A stretch of 5,085 nt of DNA from NCBI GenBank assembly GCA_028064945.1, contig JAPTWQ010000005.1, forward strand, positions 1-5,085, given 5' to 3'. Within the stretch, counting starts at the first letter, position 1, and the number at the start of each line of letters is the position of its first letter. The stretch comes from Nitrospiraceae bacterium. Lineage in GTDB: Bacteria > Nitrospirota_A > Leptospirillia > Leptospirillales > Leptospirillaceae. The position numbers and the translations under genes were made by a program. The notes beneath the pieces were generated by a model. The model saw nothing but the letters and a program-made list of their open reading frames with translations, made no database searches and had not been told where the DNA came from. Below, in pieces: positions 4,365-5,085 of the stretch.

Positions 4365-5085
4365 TCAGATCCCCAGGCCGCCCATCGCCTGCTGCACGAT
4401 CTGGAGTATCCCGATCCCCAGAAGGCCAATCGCCACGGCGGCCAGCGTCATGGCGCCGTAATTCAGGTATTGGGCCTGACGTTCGATTTTCGGCAAGCCG
4501 TCCTCCTTCCAGTCCCGCGCGAATTCTGCCAGGGCCTGTCCCAACTCGCCATATTTTTCCCGAAGGGACAGGCGGACAATGATCTCCTCCGACGGGAACC
4601 GGGTCCGGCTCCTCTCCATGGCTTCGCCCAGCTTTCCGGTCCGCCTGTAGATTTTCATGATGGGAAAAATCCGCGCCCGGAGGTACGGCGGCGCCGTTTT
4701 CCGGATCTGTTCGAAGGCGGCCATGACGGGAATGCCCGATTCCAGCATGGCGGACAACCCCAGCAGAAATTCCGTTCCCAGCATCATCCGGTAGATGGAC
4801 CAGGGCGGGAGACGGTCGAGAAATCTGCGACCCGGAAATTCGCGCCGCAGAGACCACCACACGACAAGAACTCCGACAAAGGGAGAGAGGACGATCAAAA
4901 GCCAAAAATGCTGCACAAAGGAAAAAAGATCGAAAGAGACCCGAGCCAGACCGAACAAGCGATCGCTGGAAATTTTGAATGACTGGAAAATCTTGGGCAA
5001 GAGAGAATCTGAAATATAGACGGTCACCGCCCCCGCGTTCAGAAACAGAAAGGCAGGCTCCCGGAGAGCTCCCAAAAAGGTTCTC
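4365..5085 (-). CDS. pilR: PilR, type IV pilus inner-membrane platform protein (GspF/PilC family), 3' part
   Basis: The frame runs off the window, so the start and first GspF domain are missing; about 239 residues are visible. Counting from the edge, there is a transmembrane segment around FWLLIVLSPFVGVLVVWWSL, then a cytoplasmic second T2SSF domain with the typical LGLSAMLESGIPVMAAFEQI opening and the acidic GKLGEAMERS and YGELGQAL stretches. A final membrane segment (LAAVAIGLLGIGILQIVQQ) lies near the C-terminus. This family forms the inner-membrane base through which the assembly ATPase (PilQ in R64) drives pilin polymerisation. The TTG at 5075 should not be taken as the start, because the frame stays open to the window edge and proteins of this type are near 400 residues. 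It is followed by pilS, the R64 order. Confidence 0.88.
   Translation of the reverse strand, partial: RTFLGALREPAFLFLNAGAVTVYISDSLLPKIFQSFKISSDRLFGLARVSFDLFSFVQHFWLLIVLSPFVGVLVVWWSLRREFPGRRFLDRLPPWSIYRMMLGTEFLLGLSAMLESGIPVMAAFEQIRKTAPPYLRARIFPIMKIYRRTGKLGEAMERSRTRFPSEEIIVRLSLREKYGELGQALAEFARDWKEDGLPKIERQAQYLNYGAMTLAAVAIGLLGIGILQIVQQAMGGLGI

Noticed and set aside
4339..4905. Minus-strand 188-residue frame overlapping pilR
   Set aside because: Out-of-frame shadow. The pilR frame carries the membrane segments and the T2SSF motifs.

Overview
This window carries the distal part of a type IVb (IncI/R64-like) conjugative pilus operon on the minus strand. The operon ends in a pilV gene whose C-terminus lies in a multi-cassette invertible region (a shufflon). 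The host is a Gram-negative (diderm) bacterium, judged from the pilus type and from a lipobox lipoprotein. I cannot name the species. The operon genes are GC-rich, while the cassettes and the spacer to their left are clearly more AT-rich. Thin pili of this family are usually encoded on conjugative plasmids or integrative conjugative elements, so an accessory location is likely, but no transfer or replication gene is visible.

Layout from right to left, in the direction of transcription of the pilus genes: the C-terminal part of the inner-membrane platform protein PilR (4365-5085, cut by the window edge); a 67-base gap with a good -10 box; the major pilin PilS (3728-4297); a PilM-like small membrane protein (3233-3712); and the minor pilin/tip adhesin PilV (2141-3229). 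PilV has a constant part of 290 residues encoded by 3229-2360. At 2359 begins a 72-residue variable tail (cassette F).

Beyond it lie five silent tails with no start of their own: E (1779-2105, minus) and D, C, B, A (1555-1758, 1312-1554, 1084-1311, 814-1083, all plus). Every cassette begins with the same eight bases, CAACCAAT, read in the same frame (Gln-Pro-Ile). In the tandem plus-strand array the TAA stop of one cassette directly abuts the CAA of the next. Inversion between the minus-oriented site at the pilV junction and any plus-oriented site would fuse a new tail to PilV in frame while leaving the other cassettes intact. In R64 the PilV tail chooses which recipient lipopolysaccharide is recognised in liquid mating, so this locus probably switches recipient or surface specificity.

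To the left are an AT-rich gene-free stretch (about 453-813), a strong terminator (413-450) and a separate plus-strand gene for a small lipoprotein (91-381). No Rci-type recombinase is in the window, so the enzyme must lie outside it, act from elsewhere, or be lost.
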